Shown in pieces: positions 36,289-45,939 of a DNA stretch of 64,000 nucleotides. The stretch's first letter is position 1; the number at the start of each line of letters is the position of its first letter. The notes beneath the pieces are model-generated. The model did not search any database, was not told the DNA's origin, and worked only from the letters and a program-made list of their open reading frames with translations. The DNA lies in NCBI GenBank assembly GCA_026225395.1, contig JAMFSR010000013.1, positions 80,933 to 144,932 of the forward strand, read 5' to 3'. A program made the position numbers and the translations under genes. The stretch is from Granulicella sapmiensis (GTDB taxonomy: Bacteria > Acidobacteriota > Terriglobia > Terriglobales > Acidobacteriaceae).

Positions 36289-37743
36289 TCATCTTGCATT
36301 ATCAGTAGCCGGCTCCGGGTGAATCAGCACCCGCGCCACCTGCGGATGGTGCAGCCGGAACTCGCTTTCGAACTCGGTAATGACTTCATGGACGCGTGAC
36401 ATGGGCAGATCGTCGGGCAACGAGATGTGGCAATTGATCTGCACACTGTTCGCCGCTCCGCCATGCCCACGCGTGACGGTAACCTCGTGGACGTCGTGGA
36501 TTTCGGGAAAGTGTTCCGCGGTCTGGACCAGCTGCTGCGTCAGATGCTCGTTGGCCTCGAACTGCACCGGCGATGCAATCGTAGCGGGTTCGGACTCAAT
36601 GTGCGTGAGCACCGTATCGACCGACGGAACTTCGCGGCGAATCTCCGACTCAAGCTGTGTAGCCACGTCGTGCGCGTCTTGCAGCGACATCGTCTCCGGC
36701 ACTTCAAGATGCTGCTCCACATGCAGCGCCCCTTCATACTGCTGCACGCTCACATCATGCAGGTTCAGGTTGTTGCGCGCAGCCACGGCGCGGATGCGGT
36801 CAAAAACGCTTTCGCCCACCGCAGCCGTAGGCACCGAATGGATCACGACATCTGCCCCAGGCAAACGCTGCTGCACCGCCGCCGTCGCTGCAAACGTAAT
36901 CTGTTCCGACCTCTGGAAAGTCAGGTTGCGCGGCATACCTAGCGTAAGGTCGACGAAATAATCCGAGCCCGACCGCCGCACCCGCACCCGCTCCACGGTG
37001 AGCACGCCATCTACAGCCTCAAGATCGTTCACCAGATCGCGGCGGATCTGCGCACGGGCTTCCGAAGGCGTCGCATCCAGCAGCGAGTCGATCGTCGTGC
37101 GCGCCAACCGCCATGTCACCGTGAGGATCACGCACGAAACCGCAAGCGCAGCAACGGGGTCGGCATAGCGCAAAGCGGGAATATGGAATCGCCCGCCCGC
37201 ATAGGTAGCCAGAAGTCCGAGAAAGACCGCCGCTGCGGACCACAGATCGGTGCCGAAGTGGACAGCATCGGCCTCCAGGGCGTCCGAACGCTGTTCCATG
37301 GCGACACGGTGCAGCGACCGCGACCGCGTGTAATCCACCGCCATCGAAAGCAGCAGCACCACGAACGGCCACACCGACCATCGAAGATCGAGGTGCTCAT
37401 TGTGCAGGATGCGGTAGATGGCTTCGCGCGCAATCCACACACACGAACCCGCCATAAGCAGGATCTCAAACGCCGCCGAAAGGCTTTCGAGTTTCCCATG
37501 CCCGTAGTTGTGGTCCTCATCCGCAGGCCGGTCGGAGACGCGCACGGTAACAAGCGTAATAGCGGAAGCGATCAGGTCGATCGCCGAATGCGCAGCCTCG
37601 CTCAACATACCCAGCGATCCGGCAAGCACACCCGTAAGCAGCTTGAGCAGCGTGATCGCCAGCGCCGCCATCAGGGACGAAAGAGCAGCGGCGCGTTTAG
37701 CGGCACTGCGTTGTTCCAGCTCTCGCGTCCACTGCCCGTGCAT
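36289..37743 (-). CDS. Cation diffusion facilitator metal transporter with extended C-terminal region
   Basis: A proton/metal antiporter of the CDF family (zinc, iron or manganese efflux). Six membrane helices span about residues 20-215. The metal site motifs are SEAAHSAIDL (His52, Asp56) and the HFGTDLW segment, with DHNYGHGKLE in the cytoplasmic loop. At 484 aa the protein is much longer than the usual 300. After the membrane part there are about 270 residues with three related cytoplasmic dimerisation-type segments, recognisable by their repeated histidine- and glutamate-rich endings. Metal specificity cannot be read from the sequence. It lies downstream of, and on the same strand as, the malectin-type regulator. 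Confidence 0.9.
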   Translation of the reverse strand: MHGQWTRELEQRSAAKRAAALSSLMAALAITLLKLLTGVLAGSLGMLSEAAHSAIDLIASAITLVTVRVSDRPADEDHNYGHGKLESLSAAFEILLMAGSCVWIAREAIYRILHNEHLDLRWSVWPFVVLLLSMAVDYTRSRSLHRVAMEQRSDALEADAVHFGTDLWSAAAVFLGLLATYAGGRFHIPALRYADPVAALAVSCVILTVTWRLARTTIDSLLDATPSEARAQIRRDLVNDLEAVDGVLTVERVRVRRSGSDYFVDLTLGMPRNLTFQRSEQITFAATAAVQQRLPGADVVIHSVPTAAVGESVFDRIRAVAARNNLNLHDVSVQQYEGALHVEQHLEVPETMSLQDAHDVATQLESEIRREVPSVDTVLTHIESEPATIASPVQFEANEHLTQQLVQTAEHFPEIHDVHEVTVTRGHGGAANSVQINCHISLPDDLPMSRVHEVITEFESEFRLHHPQVARVLIHPEPATDNAR

Positions 37744-37784
37744 GCCCTTGAGGATACAGGAGAGAAGGCGTGAACGTTACCTTG

Positions 37785-39308
37785 CTATGGTTCCGGAACA
37801 ACTTCGATAGCATTCACGAGCGGGTAATTGACGATCGGTAAAAAGGAAAGCTCGATATTGCCCTGCGGCGTCGCTTCCACATTGTCGAACGTCTTCACCA
37901 CCGGATTGGACCCGCCTTCGGCCATGATGTCGAAGTTCTTCAATAACAGGCTGCCGTTGGCCGAAACGTCGAAGACGCGGCTCCCCGGTCCGCCCGGCGT
38001 ACTGTTGTACTTCCCAAACCATGGCTCGGAGAAATAAAGCGTCACGCGATATTTTTCATGGGCCAGTACGGGGATGTTGTAACGAAAATGCCCAATGCGG
38101 TCGTAACTATAAATGCCACGATTGGGATTTCTTGCTTGATCGGGAAGCTGCCCCCGCCGGCCGCCGGTGAAATACCGATCGGAAAGCCACGTCTGGTTAT
38201 TGGAGTCGACGATCGCTACAGGACCTGTAGTGATGCGCACAGGCAGAAGTTTTTCAGACGGCGCAGGCAGGATCTCGATCGCGTTCAGCGGAGATACTTC
38301 GCTTGTGTAATCGATATGGATAGTGCCGTCCGTCTCCGGCCGGACCCCACCCACAACATAGGCGGTAGCTACTCCGTCGCCTCCCGCATTGTCCACCACA
38401 TCGAAGTTCACCGCTGCTTCCGCTGCGTTAATTGCCAGGCTGGCGCGGCGTGTAGCAGGCGGCAGGTTCGAAGTCTCCGCGAAATGGAAGTGCAACTCAT
38501 ACATGCCCGGCTTCACCTTGAAGGTGCAGTGAGCGATCCCGCGGATCCCGGCAAGATAAAGATACGGGTCCTCGGTGCCTCCAATGCGTTGGGCGGGAAT
38601 GCTGACGTCTTCGCCACTGGTGCAATATTTGCCGTTGGCCCAGGTATTTCCTGAGCGATCTACATAAGGTTTGCGGCTGGGACCCATCAGCGCCCGGACG
38701 GTATTCTCCGGAATCGGCAAAGCCGGTGGCGATCCCGCCGTCAGCGCCGTGGCGACGCTTGAACTCTTGTTGTGGGCATACACAAACATCCCGTAGATGC
38801 CAAGAGCGACGACCAGCGCCGTCATGAGCATCCACATCCCGCCGCCTTTGGCCGGTGGCAGCGCTGCCTGCGGCGCGTCGGCCGTTGGTGCAGGCACATC
38901 CGCCTCAAGCGACAACGGCAGATCCAGCTCCATGCGCTTGGCATCGCTCTCCCGATGCACAAAGGAAGGAACATAGTGTCCCGCGGGGATCACGATATGG
39001 ACAGCGTGTTCCGCGCCCCCGTTTGAATAAATCTCCTGCAGCCGCTTGCGCAGGGAGTGCGCAGTCACCCGGACGATCGTGTCGACCTGCGGATCAAAGT
39101 CGCTTCGCCGGCCCAGCGCCTCGACCGCGATGGTGTACTCCTTCACCTGCTCGTCCCGGCCTTCGAAGTGTTTTTCGCAGATAAAAGCGAGCATCCGCGC
39201 GAGGTGGTTGGATCGCCCGAGCACGCCGGACGTCAAAAGCCAACTCAGTTCCTCCTTCTCTGCTTCGACGCTGTCGCACACTGCCGGCATCCCACACACC
39301 CAATACAT
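37785..39308 (-). CDS. Membrane-tethered regulator-like protein with two malectin-like domains
   Basis: A 507-aa protein with three parts. Residues about 15-118 share the module of the 9022-10425 protein (KEYTIAVEALGRRSDFD, then VRVTAHSLRKRLQEIY, IPAGHYVPSF), which resembles a winged-helix domain. One membrane span follows at about 158-178 (MWMLMTALVVALGIYGMFVY). The rest would be periplasmic and contains two malectin-type carbohydrate-binding domains, at about 206-355 (FKVKPGMYELHFHFAET, LNAIEILPAP) and 358-507 (WFGKYNSTPGGPGSRVFDV, LVNAIEVVPEP). It is divergent from the TonB receptor at 39870, with two palindromes in between. The inferred role is a one-component carbohydrate sensor that binds DNA directly. 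The start could also be the ATG at 39290. Confidence 0.7.
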   Translation of the reverse strand: MYWVCGMPAVCDSVEAEKEELSWLLTSGVLGRSNHLARMLAFICEKHFEGRDEQVKEYTIAVEALGRRSDFDPQVDTIVRVTAHSLRKRLQEIYSNGGAEHAVHIVIPAGHYVPSFVHRESDAKRMELDLPLSLEADVPAPTADAPQAALPPAKGGGMWMLMTALVVALGIYGMFVYAHNKSSSVATALTAGSPPALPIPENTVRALMGPSRKPYVDRSGNTWANGKYCTSGEDVSIPAQRIGGTEDPYLYLAGIRGIAHCTFKVKPGMYELHFHFAETSNLPPATRRASLAINAAEAAVNFDVVDNAGGDGVATAYVVGGVRPETDGTIHIDYTSEVSPLNAIEILPAPSEKLLPVRITTGPVAIVDSNNQTWLSDRYFTGGRRGQLPDQARNPNRGIYSYDRIGHFRYNIPVLAHEKYRVTLYFSEPWFGKYNSTPGGPGSRVFDVSANGSLLLKNFDIMAEGGSNPVVKTFDNVEATPQGNIELSFLPIVNYPLVNAIEVVPEP

Positions 39309-39390
39309 TCAAGTCAAACGCGCCGCAATTCTACTACAGCAATATCATCGTTGAATGCCTTCACTCCCGGGGAATCGATCGAGCTAAAAA

Positions 39391-39411
39391 TGTTAGCGGC
39401 AACCGCTAACA
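39391..39411. promoter_or_regulatory. Operator-like inverted repeat in the malectin regulator/TonB receptor gap
   Basis: Perfect 9-bp arms (TGTTAGCGG/CCGCTAACA) flank a CAA centre. The site is about 80 bp upstream of the regulator start and is the strongest palindrome in this 561-bp gap. Confidence 0.55.
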
Positions 39412-39788
39412 ACGTTAATTTTCCGCATTCACGCAGGTTTTCCCGGAACGAAAGTCCTTATTTTAGTTTGCTTTACAAGGCGTTCCCGCTGGGGCGTGAC
39501 TTCCCGGCTTCCGTTCACCTGTATTCACTTCGGATTCACATGACAGCCTCGATTTCTGTTGCTACGTTGGCTCCCGTAAATCAACGATTCTTTCGTGTGC
39601 CTCCAAACCGGGCGACGATCCGGCGGATGTACGGCGCATACGGAAGAGATCGGATATGGCAACGAACACCTTCCCCCCGCCCTGAGTGGCAAAGACTTCC
39701 GGCGGGGCCGACAAGAATCCTGACGGAGTCAATATGTAACTCGCGCTGCGACTCGTTGCAGACCATCTCGTTACTGGCCTTGTTTATT
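39412..39788. other. Intergenic stretch, no gene seen
   Basis: Long gap between divergent genes. The reading frames crossing it lack a plausible start, composition or motif. It presumably contains the leaders and promoters of both flanking genes. Confidence 0.4.
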
Positions 39789-39798
39789 CAAGCGCTTG
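39789..39798. promoter_or_regulatory. Palindrome CAAGCGCTTG within a probable promoter
   Basis: A perfect 10-bp palindrome with a central CpG sits between CTTGTT and TATTAA, which could be -35 and -10 boxes with a 16-bp spacer. A bound repressor here would block RNA polymerase. It is 72 bp upstream of the TonB receptor start. Confidence 0.45.
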
Positions 39799-39869
39799 TG
39801 TATTAAAGTGCACCGTTCCAAAAACAGATGCACCAGCCGGCACCAATGTTCCACTTCTAGGAGATCCAA

Positions 39870-42800
39870 ATGGACGTACATCGCATTTCCCAGTCCCAGC
39901 CTCGTAGCCTGTTCCGTACATGCGTCGCTTTCGCCGCGCTTCTCATCCTGTCGCTCTTCGGAAGCAGCAGCTACCTCCACGCACAGGCTGTCAGCGGCAC
40001 CATCGTAGGCACCGTCACCGACCCCTCAGGCGCAGTCGTCGCCAACGCCCAGGTCACGATCGTCCTTACCGGCCAGAGCGCCGTCCACACCTCGGTCACC
40101 AACGAGAGCGGCAACTTTACAGAGCCGAACCTTCCTCCCGGCGTCTACGCCATCACCATCGTTGCTCCCGGCTTCAAAAAGGAAACCCGCGAAAACATCA
40201 CGCTGGACACCAACGCGACCTCCCGCGTAGACGTCACCATGGCCACCGGCAGCGCGACCGAAACCATCACCGTCACCACCGCTCCCCCACAACTCCAGAC
40301 CGACCGTGCCGACATCTCCACCACAATCGAAGCCAGACAGATTGCCGCCCTTCCCCTCTCCAGCGGCAACAGCTTCCAGTCCCTGCTCAACACTGTGCCC
40401 GGTATGGCGCCCGTCGTCTTTAACAACTCGCAGTTCTTCAACTCCAACAACGATCTCTCCACCAACGCCAACGGCCAGTCATCCTACGTCAACCTCTACC
40501 AGGTCGAAGGCATCGACGACGACGAGCGTACCGGCATTCACATCATTCTCGTTCCACCCGCCGCCGCCATCGCCAACGTCGACATCACCACCAATAACTT
40601 CGAGGCCGAGTTCGGCCGTGCCGTCGGCACCGTCGTCAACGTCACCCTCAAGTCCGGCACCAACCAGTTTCACGGTTCTGTCTTCGGGAGCATGGAGAAC
40701 AACGGCGTCAACGCCCGCAACTTCTTCCAGAAGGCTCCCAACGGCCGCCTGGTCTATAACTACGACGGCGCCTCCATCGGTGGCCCGATCCTCAAAAACA
40801 GGCTCTTCATCTTCGGCGACTTCCTCCGTGTCTCCGATCACGAGGAAGCGAACAACGTTGCCACCATCCCTTTCTATAACGTCAACTCCGCCGGTGCTCT
40901 CAACCTCTCCGAATACAAGGGTCAGGCGTACGATCCCACCACCGGCGACACGGCAGACTGCCTTGGCGCCACGGCCAATGCTGCTTGCGGAACAGGTCGC
41001 ACTCCCTTCGCCGGCAACCTCATCCCGCTCTCGAATCCCGGCATCAACCAGTCCGCCCTCACCGTCCTCAAGGATATCGACGCCATCGCGCGCAACCCGG
41101 CGACCAACCTCGCCTCTACCGCATACCTCGCAGGCGCCACCTCCAACAACCTCTCGCAGAATCTCGGCTTCCACAAGGACTTCACCAGCTACGACATCAA
41201 GTCCGACTACGCTATCTCCACCAAAAGCCACCTCAGCTATCGCTTCAGCCATCAGAACGTCAACACCTTCCAGGCCCCGACCTTTGGCGCCTTCCTGGGT
41301 GGTCCGGCCGGCGGCGGATTTGAAGCCACCGGCGTCGCGGCCGCCTACTCCACCGGCGCCAACTACGACCATGTCTTCTCGCCCACCCTCTTTACCGAGG
41401 CCCGCGTTGGCGTAGCCCACTACCGCAACTCCGCCACCCAGACCGACTACGGCGCCAACGACGCCAAGACCCTCGGCATCCCCGGCAACGGCCCCAACGG
41501 CACCGACAACACCATCACCAGCAGCGGCCAGGTAGCTCTCAATCTCGGCAACTTCACGGCCCCGACGGTCGGTTACTCGGTTTCGCTGCCCTGGCTGCGC
41601 GCCGAATCGAACATCGACTTCGCCAATAACTGGACCAAGCTCCTCGGCAACCACACCCTTAAAGCCGGAGCCGATATCCGCCGCATTCGCGACGATCTCT
41701 TGCAGGGCAACATCAACGCCGCGGCCGGCTCGTTCACGTACGCGGAGAACCAGACCTACGTTCCCACCGGCGGGACCACCTTCAACGGATCGGCCACCGG
41801 CCAGGCCAACGATGTAGCCAGCTTCCTCTTCAACGTGCCAAGCAACGTCGGTCAGGACACCAACAGCACCTTCCCCGCATACCGTCAGACCTGGCTCTTC
41901 TTCTTTCTCTCCGATAAATGGCAGGTCAACTCCAGGCTCACGGTCGATATCGGCGGACGCTACGAGCTCTACCCGCCGGCCACGCCGCGCAAGCCTGGTG
42001 GCTTCGTCAACTACAACCCCACCACCAACCAGCTCGTCGAGGCGGGCCTCGCCGGTAACCCCTCCAACCTCGGCATGAAGACCGACTACGATAACTTCGC
42101 GCCACGCCTCGGAGCCTCTTTCCGCGTCACCGAAAAACTGGTCGTACGTGGCGGAATCGGCGTCAGCTACGTCCCCTTCGTCGATAACACCTACGCCTAC
42201 AACTACCCCATCAAAACCAGCACCAACTACACCCCCGGCACCACCTATGGCCCCTCTCTCAACCCGGCTGGCGGCGTCGTCAACCTCTCCACCGGTGTTC
42301 CGGCCACTCCGACAGTCGCCTTCGGGTCGGACGGTACCCTCCTGGAGTCGGCCGCCAACGGCACCCTTTCACTCGGCAACCTCTACATTCCCCTCAACTT
42401 CAAGAACGCCTACGTCACCAGTTGGAACACAGCTATCCAGCAGGCTCTTCCGCAGGATATGTCTCTCCAGATCGCCTACGTCGCCAACCACGGCACCCGT
42501 ATCGATGTAGCGCAGAACATCAACCTGCCCAAGATCTACGGGCAGGGAGCAAACTACGATCCGCTGAACAAAGCCCCTGACGGCGTCACCCCGACCTTCA
42601 ACAAGACCGCGTCGGTAACCGAGTACTTCCTCGGTTATTCCACCAACTACCAATCCCTCCAGGTGGAACTCAAGAAGCGCTTCAACCACGGTGTGGCCTT
42701 CTCTTCCGCCTTCACCTGGGGCAAGGCCATGAACTGGCAGACCGGCCCACAGGATGGCGGTCTTCTCTTCTGGGCCGGTCCGCTTCGCCGCAACTACGGG

Positions 42801-43436
42801 TTGGCCGACTTCGACCGTGCCCGCAACTTCGAGCAGACCGCTACCTATGAACTGCCCGCGGGACGCGGCCACAAGTACTTCAACCATGGACCCGCGAACC
42901 TTGCGCTGGGCGGCTGGAAGGTCTCGACGGTCATCTCCGCGGTCTCCGGCCTGCCCTTCAACATAACCGGCAACAGTGCAACCACTGGAACGACACAGAC
43001 GGCCAATCTGTCCGGCGCGTACAAGGTGTTGCACAACGTAGCTGGGGGCAATATCTCAACCTATCCGCAGTGGTTCGATCCAGGCACCACGACCGCTCCC
43101 AACTTCACCGCGCCGGCAACCTGCGTTGTCTATTCGCCGACCAACCAGGTTCCCTGCGCCGTCGGCAACACCGGCCGCAACCAGTTCCGCGGTCCCGGCT
43201 ACCTGTCGGACAATCTGTCCCTCTTCAAGAGCTTCCCCATCTTCCGCGAGGCGGCTCTTGAGGCCCGCTTCGATGCCTTCAACGCCACCAACACACCGGC
43301 CTTCGGCTTGCCCTCCAGCAGCATCACCTCCAGCACTTTCGGCCAGATCACCGGTACCCTCGGTTCGGGCGTCGGCAACGTCAACGGCGTAGGCGGCCCG
43401 CGCGTCCTTCAGGCAGGAGTCAAAATCACGTTCTAA
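39870..43436 (+). CDS. Oar-like TonB-dependent receptor with carboxypeptidase-regulatory-like N-domain
   Basis: A 1188-aa outer-membrane receptor. AGGAG six bases upstream supports the ATG at 39870. The signal segment (TCVAFAALLILSLFGSSSYL) ends near LHAQAVSG. The regulatory-like domain follows (GTIVGTVTDPSGAVVANAQ), then a plug with EARQIAALPLSSGNSFQSLL, a loop VEGIDDDERTGIH, and a long barrel ending in AGVKITF. It is divergent from the malectin-type regulator, and a terminator follows, so it is probably monocistronic. The paired regulator suggests a carbohydrate substrate, but none can be named. Confidence 0.92.
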   Translation: MDVHRISQSQPRSLFRTCVAFAALLILSLFGSSSYLHAQAVSGTIVGTVTDPSGAVVANAQVTIVLTGQSAVHTSVTNESGNFTEPNLPPGVYAITIVAPGFKKETRENITLDTNATSRVDVTMATGSATETITVTTAPPQLQTDRADISTTIEARQIAALPLSSGNSFQSLLNTVPGMAPVVFNNSQFFNSNNDLSTNANGQSSYVNLYQVEGIDDDERTGIHIILVPPAAAIANVDITTNNFEAEFGRAVGTVVNVTLKSGTNQFHGSVFGSMENNGVNARNFFQKAPNGRLVYNYDGASIGGPILKNRLFIFGDFLRVSDHEEANNVATIPFYNVNSAGALNLSEYKGQAYDPTTGDTADCLGATANAACGTGRTPFAGNLIPLSNPGINQSALTVLKDIDAIARNPATNLASTAYLAGATSNNLSQNLGFHKDFTSYDIKSDYAISTKSHLSYRFSHQNVNTFQAPTFGAFLGGPAGGGFEATGVAAAYSTGANYDHVFSPTLFTEARVGVAHYRNSATQTDYGANDAKTLGIPGNGPNGTDNTITSSGQVALNLGNFTAPTVGYSVSLPWLRAESNIDFANNWTKLLGNHTLKAGADIRRIRDDLLQGNINAAAGSFTYAENQTYVPTGGTTFNGSATGQANDVASFLFNVPSNVGQDTNSTFPAYRQTWLFFFLSDKWQVNSRLTVDIGGRYELYPPATPRKPGGFVNYNPTTNQLVEAGLAGNPSNLGMKTDYDNFAPRLGASFRVTEKLVVRGGIGVSYVPFVDNTYAYNYPIKTSTNYTPGTTYGPSLNPAGGVVNLSTGVPATPTVAFGSDGTLLESAANGTLSLGNLYIPLNFKNAYVTSWNTAIQQALPQDMSLQIAYVANHGTRIDVAQNINLPKIYGQGANYDPLNKAPDGVTPTFNKTASVTEYFLGYSTNYQSLQVELKKRFNHGVAFSSAFTWGKAMNWQTGPQDGGLLFWAGPLRRNYGLADFDRARNFEQTATYELPAGRGHKYFNHGPANLALGGWKVSTVISAVSGLPFNITGNSATTGTTQTANLSGAYKVLHNVAGGNISTYPQWFDPGTTTAPNFTAPATCVVYSPTNQVPCAVGNTGRNQFRGPGYLSDNLSLFKSFPIFREAALEARFDAFNATNTPAFGLPSSSITSSTFGQITGTLGSGVGNVNGVGGPRVLQAGVKITF

Positions 43437-43457
43437 CTAGAAAGGCAGCACTCACGG

Positions 43458-43488
43458 CGCGCATCCCTGGGGATGCGCGTCTCTTTTT
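43458..43488 (+). terminator. Rho-independent terminator after the third TonB receptor
   Basis: A perfect 9-bp stem (CGCGCATCC/GGATGCGCG) with a CTGG loop, followed by TCTCTTTTT. Confidence 0.85.
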
Positions 43489-43618
43489 GCTCTTGCTCCT
43501 GCTTTTCTTATTGTCATTCTGAGCGCAGCGAACGAACCTGCTTCCTCCCGTTCTTGACTTTGCTTTTCTTTCTGTCATCCTCGCAGGCGATCTGCTTTTC
43601 TCCCGTCTACCCAACCCC

Positions 43619-43757
43619 CGGGTGGCCCATCCTTTGCGCTCTTTGCAAAGGGTGGGGTACCGCGCAAAGCGCGACCGCTCTTGCTTTTCCTTCCGCCGGC
43701 CCCAACCCTCCGGGTGGCCCATTCATGCGCGCTCTTTGCGCATGAGTGGGGAACACC
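43619..43757 (+). repeat. Compound hairpin repeat, copy 1
   Basis: Two related hairpins: CCCATCCTTTGC-GCTCTTT-GCAAAGGGTGGG and CCCATTCATGCGC-GCTCTTT-GCGCATGAGTGGG. Each is preceded by CGGGTGG, with an AGCGCGACCGCTCTTGC spacer between them. Each stem has one T-G position that pairs as G-U only in plus-strand RNA. It lies in the 3' region of the TonB receptor. The rest of the 43.44-43.85 kb gap also has short repeat pieces (TGTCATCCTCGCAGG, GTCATTCTGAGCGCAGCG). Confidence 0.85.
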
Positions 43758-43853
43758 AAAAGCCAAGCCCGCTCCTTGCTTTTCTTCCTATCATCTCGCA
43801 GAGGACCTACCGTCCTAAGGCCTGAAGGCCCGACCCATAAACCTCCGCCCCGG

Positions 43854-45077
43854 CTACTGCGTCGCGGGATTCCCCGCCCAATACCCATCCCGCGACGTCA
43901 CCACAAACCCCGCATACCCCGGCGTCTTCAACTCAATCACATGAAACCCCGCCGTTGGCGACTGCGGTTGAAAGCTCAACACATACCTGTTCGGAATATG
44001 GTTCGAAAGCGTCTGCAAACTCTGCTCCATGCTCTTCTCATCCGTCAGCTTGAAGTACTCCCCACCCGTAAGCCGCGCCACCGTCTCCGGAATATTTCGC
44101 TTCAAGCTATCGGTAGCATCGATGGCCGCCATCTTCGCCAGCGCCAGCGGCGGCGCGAGCTGCGTAAGGCAATCGTAGGCCTGCACAATCTTGTTATGCG
44201 TAGCGTCGGGATCGGCATTAGGATCCTTGCCCATGCACCCATGCGGTGGGCCCGGATGTGCATTCTCAAACAGCCGTCCCGAGTTCGACATCGGGCTCAC
44301 CGGAACCGTCGGCAGCTCCCGATGCGCATAGTGCGCCGCCTCCGACTTGCCCGTCGAAAACCCAATACTGTAGATCGCCGTGTTCGTGTCCGTGATAGCC
44401 CGCAACGCTTCGTCAAGCTTCAGCGAGCTCCCGCGATCCAGCGTCTCACTCACCAGCAGAATCGCCCGCCGGTACGTCGTCGGCTGCTTGCGCAGCAAAC
44501 TCACCGAGTATCCAATGCTATCCAGAATCGCCGCCCCGTTATCCCCCAGGCTCACGTCGTGTTCCGCACCCTTTGCCTCACAGTTATCCAAATGCTTCTG
44601 TCGCGTACATCCCGGTTCGAGATCCAGAATCGCCTGCGCCGCCGCATCCACATTCGACGTAAAGTCCTGTTCCAGCGACGACCGGCTATCGAACGCCACC
44701 ACCGCAATCCTATGTGGCACATTCCCCACCAGCGCATCGAGCATGGGCGCAAGCGCCTTGAACTTCTCATACTCCCGCGTACCCGCACCCCCAATCTCGA
44801 TGTCAACCACCAGCGCCAGCGGCTCACCGCCGGTATCCGGCTCAAGCCTCAGCTTCTGCGGAACCCCATTGTCGGTAAGCGCAAAGTCATCAGCCGTCAG
44901 CGTAAAGACCAGGTTGTTATGCTTGTCGCGAACCAGCGCAGGCACAAGCACCAGCGTAGAGCTGGTCGTGATGGTATCGGTCTGCAACGGCCCATCAGAG
45001 GAAGCCTGCGCCACACCATACAAGCTCGTCGCAGCAAGAGCCACACAGCCGGCCGATAGAGCGACGTGAAACTTCAT
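43854..45077 (-). CDS. VWFA-domain secreted protein, acidobacterial type
   Basis: A 407-aa exported protein starting MKFHVALSAGCVALAATSLY with a Sec signal peptide ending near AQASS. It begins with a domain typical of acidobacterial VWFA proteins (LVPALVRDKHNNLVFTLTAD, DFALTDNGVPQKL). A von Willebrand A fold follows (LALVVDIEIGGAG, HRIAVVAFDSRSSLEQDF, RRAILLVSETLDRGSSL). The metal site is altered, since DIEIG replaces the usual DxSxS. Function is unknown; these proteins are numerous in Acidobacteria and may bind partner proteins in the envelope. Upstream in-frame starts to 45296 give an Arg-rich extension antisense to ubiE and are rejected. Confidence 0.8.
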   Translation of the reverse strand: MKFHVALSAGCVALAATSLYGVAQASSDGPLQTDTITTSSTLVLVPALVRDKHNNLVFTLTADDFALTDNGVPQKLRLEPDTGGEPLALVVDIEIGGAGTREYEKFKALAPMLDALVGNVPHRIAVVAFDSRSSLEQDFTSNVDAAAQAILDLEPGCTRQKHLDNCEAKGAEHDVSLGDNGAAILDSIGYSVSLLRKQPTTYRRAILLVSETLDRGSSLKLDEALRAITDTNTAIYSIGFSTGKSEAAHYAHRELPTVPVSPMSNSGRLFENAHPGPPHGCMGKDPNADPDATHNKIVQAYDCLTQLAPPLALAKMAAIDATDSLKRNIPETVARLTGGEYFKLTDEKSMEQSLQTLSNHIPNRYVLSFQPQSPTAGFHVIELKTPGYAGFVVTSRDGYWAGNPATQ

Positions 45078-45123
45078 GCCGAATCTCATGCAACGGTTAG
45101 ACGTACACAGAAACGACCCGCGA

Positions 45124-45939
45124 CTAAACCTTCGTCGCCCGGTAAAGCCCCGCCGCCCGCAGCAAATACCCATCCCACATCTCGCCGCGAAACCCCGCGT
45201 CCCGCAACAACCCCAGCATCTGCGGCGGCCGCGGAAACCGCGCCACCGAAGCCGGCAGATACCGGTACGCCGCGCGATCCCCGGAGATAGCCCCACCGAT
45301 CACCGGCAACACATGCTTGAAGTACAGGTTATACAGCGCCCCCGAAAGCCCATCCGGATTGTTGCACTCCAGAATCCCCAACTGCCCACCCGGCTTCAAC
45401 ACGCGATGCAACTCCGCCAGCGCCGCCGGATAGTTCGTCAAATTCCGAAACCCAAACGCCGAAGTCACCAGGTCAAAACTCGCATCCGGATAGGGAAGCC
45501 GCATCGCATCGCCTTCCACCCACTCGATATGCGTCTTCGGCGTCGGATACTTCACCCTCGCCCGGTTCAGCATCTCCGCCGAAAAGTCCAACCCCACAAT
45601 CGGCGCAACCGGCCCATCCGCCAGCGGCTTCACCGAGCACACCGTGCACATCGTATCGGTAGTCGGCCTCAGTGCCAGCAGCGCGGAAGTCATGTCCCCG
45701 GTCCCGCAGCAGATATCCAGCACCCGCGCCTCGGGCCGTATCAGCGTCTTCCGAAAGCACTGCGCCGCCCGCGACCACCACAACCGGTCCAACCCCATCG
45801 AAAGCAGATGGTTCAGCAAATCATAGCTGGGCGCAATCGAATCAAAAATCTCTCGCACATGCGTAGCAGCAGTTGCCTCTTCCACCTCAGCCGTTGGCCG
45901 CGCGCCCAGAATCTCCGGTGTCACAATCGGCGTAGACAT
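45124..45939 (-). CDS. ubiE: Demethylmenaquinone methyltransferase
   Basis: SAM-dependent C-methyltransferase, last step of menaquinone synthesis. The length of 271 aa is normal. Motifs: VREIFDSIAPSYDLLNHLLS, VLDICCGTGDMTSALLAL for SAM binding, IVGLDFSAEMLNRARVK, and SFDLVTSAFGFRNLTNY. The menaquinone-only role (MenG) is inferred from the expected organism. The ATG overlaps the aroB stop (TAATG), so the two genes are translated together. This links the chorismate-supplying pathway to a quinone that is made from chorismate. Confidence 0.93.
   Translation of the reverse strand: MSTPIVTPEILGARPTAEVEEATAATHVREIFDSIAPSYDLLNHLLSMGLDRLWWSRAAQCFRKTLIRPEARVLDICCGTGDMTSALLALRPTTDTMCTVCSVKPLADGPVAPIVGLDFSAEMLNRARVKYPTPKTHIEWVEGDAMRLPYPDASFDLVTSAFGFRNLTNYPAALAELHRVLKPGGQLGILECNNPDGLSGALYNLYFKHVLPVIGGAISGDRAAYRYLPASVARFPRPPQMLGLLRDAGFRGEMWDGYLLRAAGLYRATKV

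Noticed and set aside
39057-39806. Plus-strand open frame across the regulator start and gap
   Set aside because: Overlaps the N-terminus of the malectin regulator in antisense and has random composition.
43746-45059. Plus-strand frame of 437 codons
   Set aside because: Arg/His/Gln-rich antisense of the VWFA gene.
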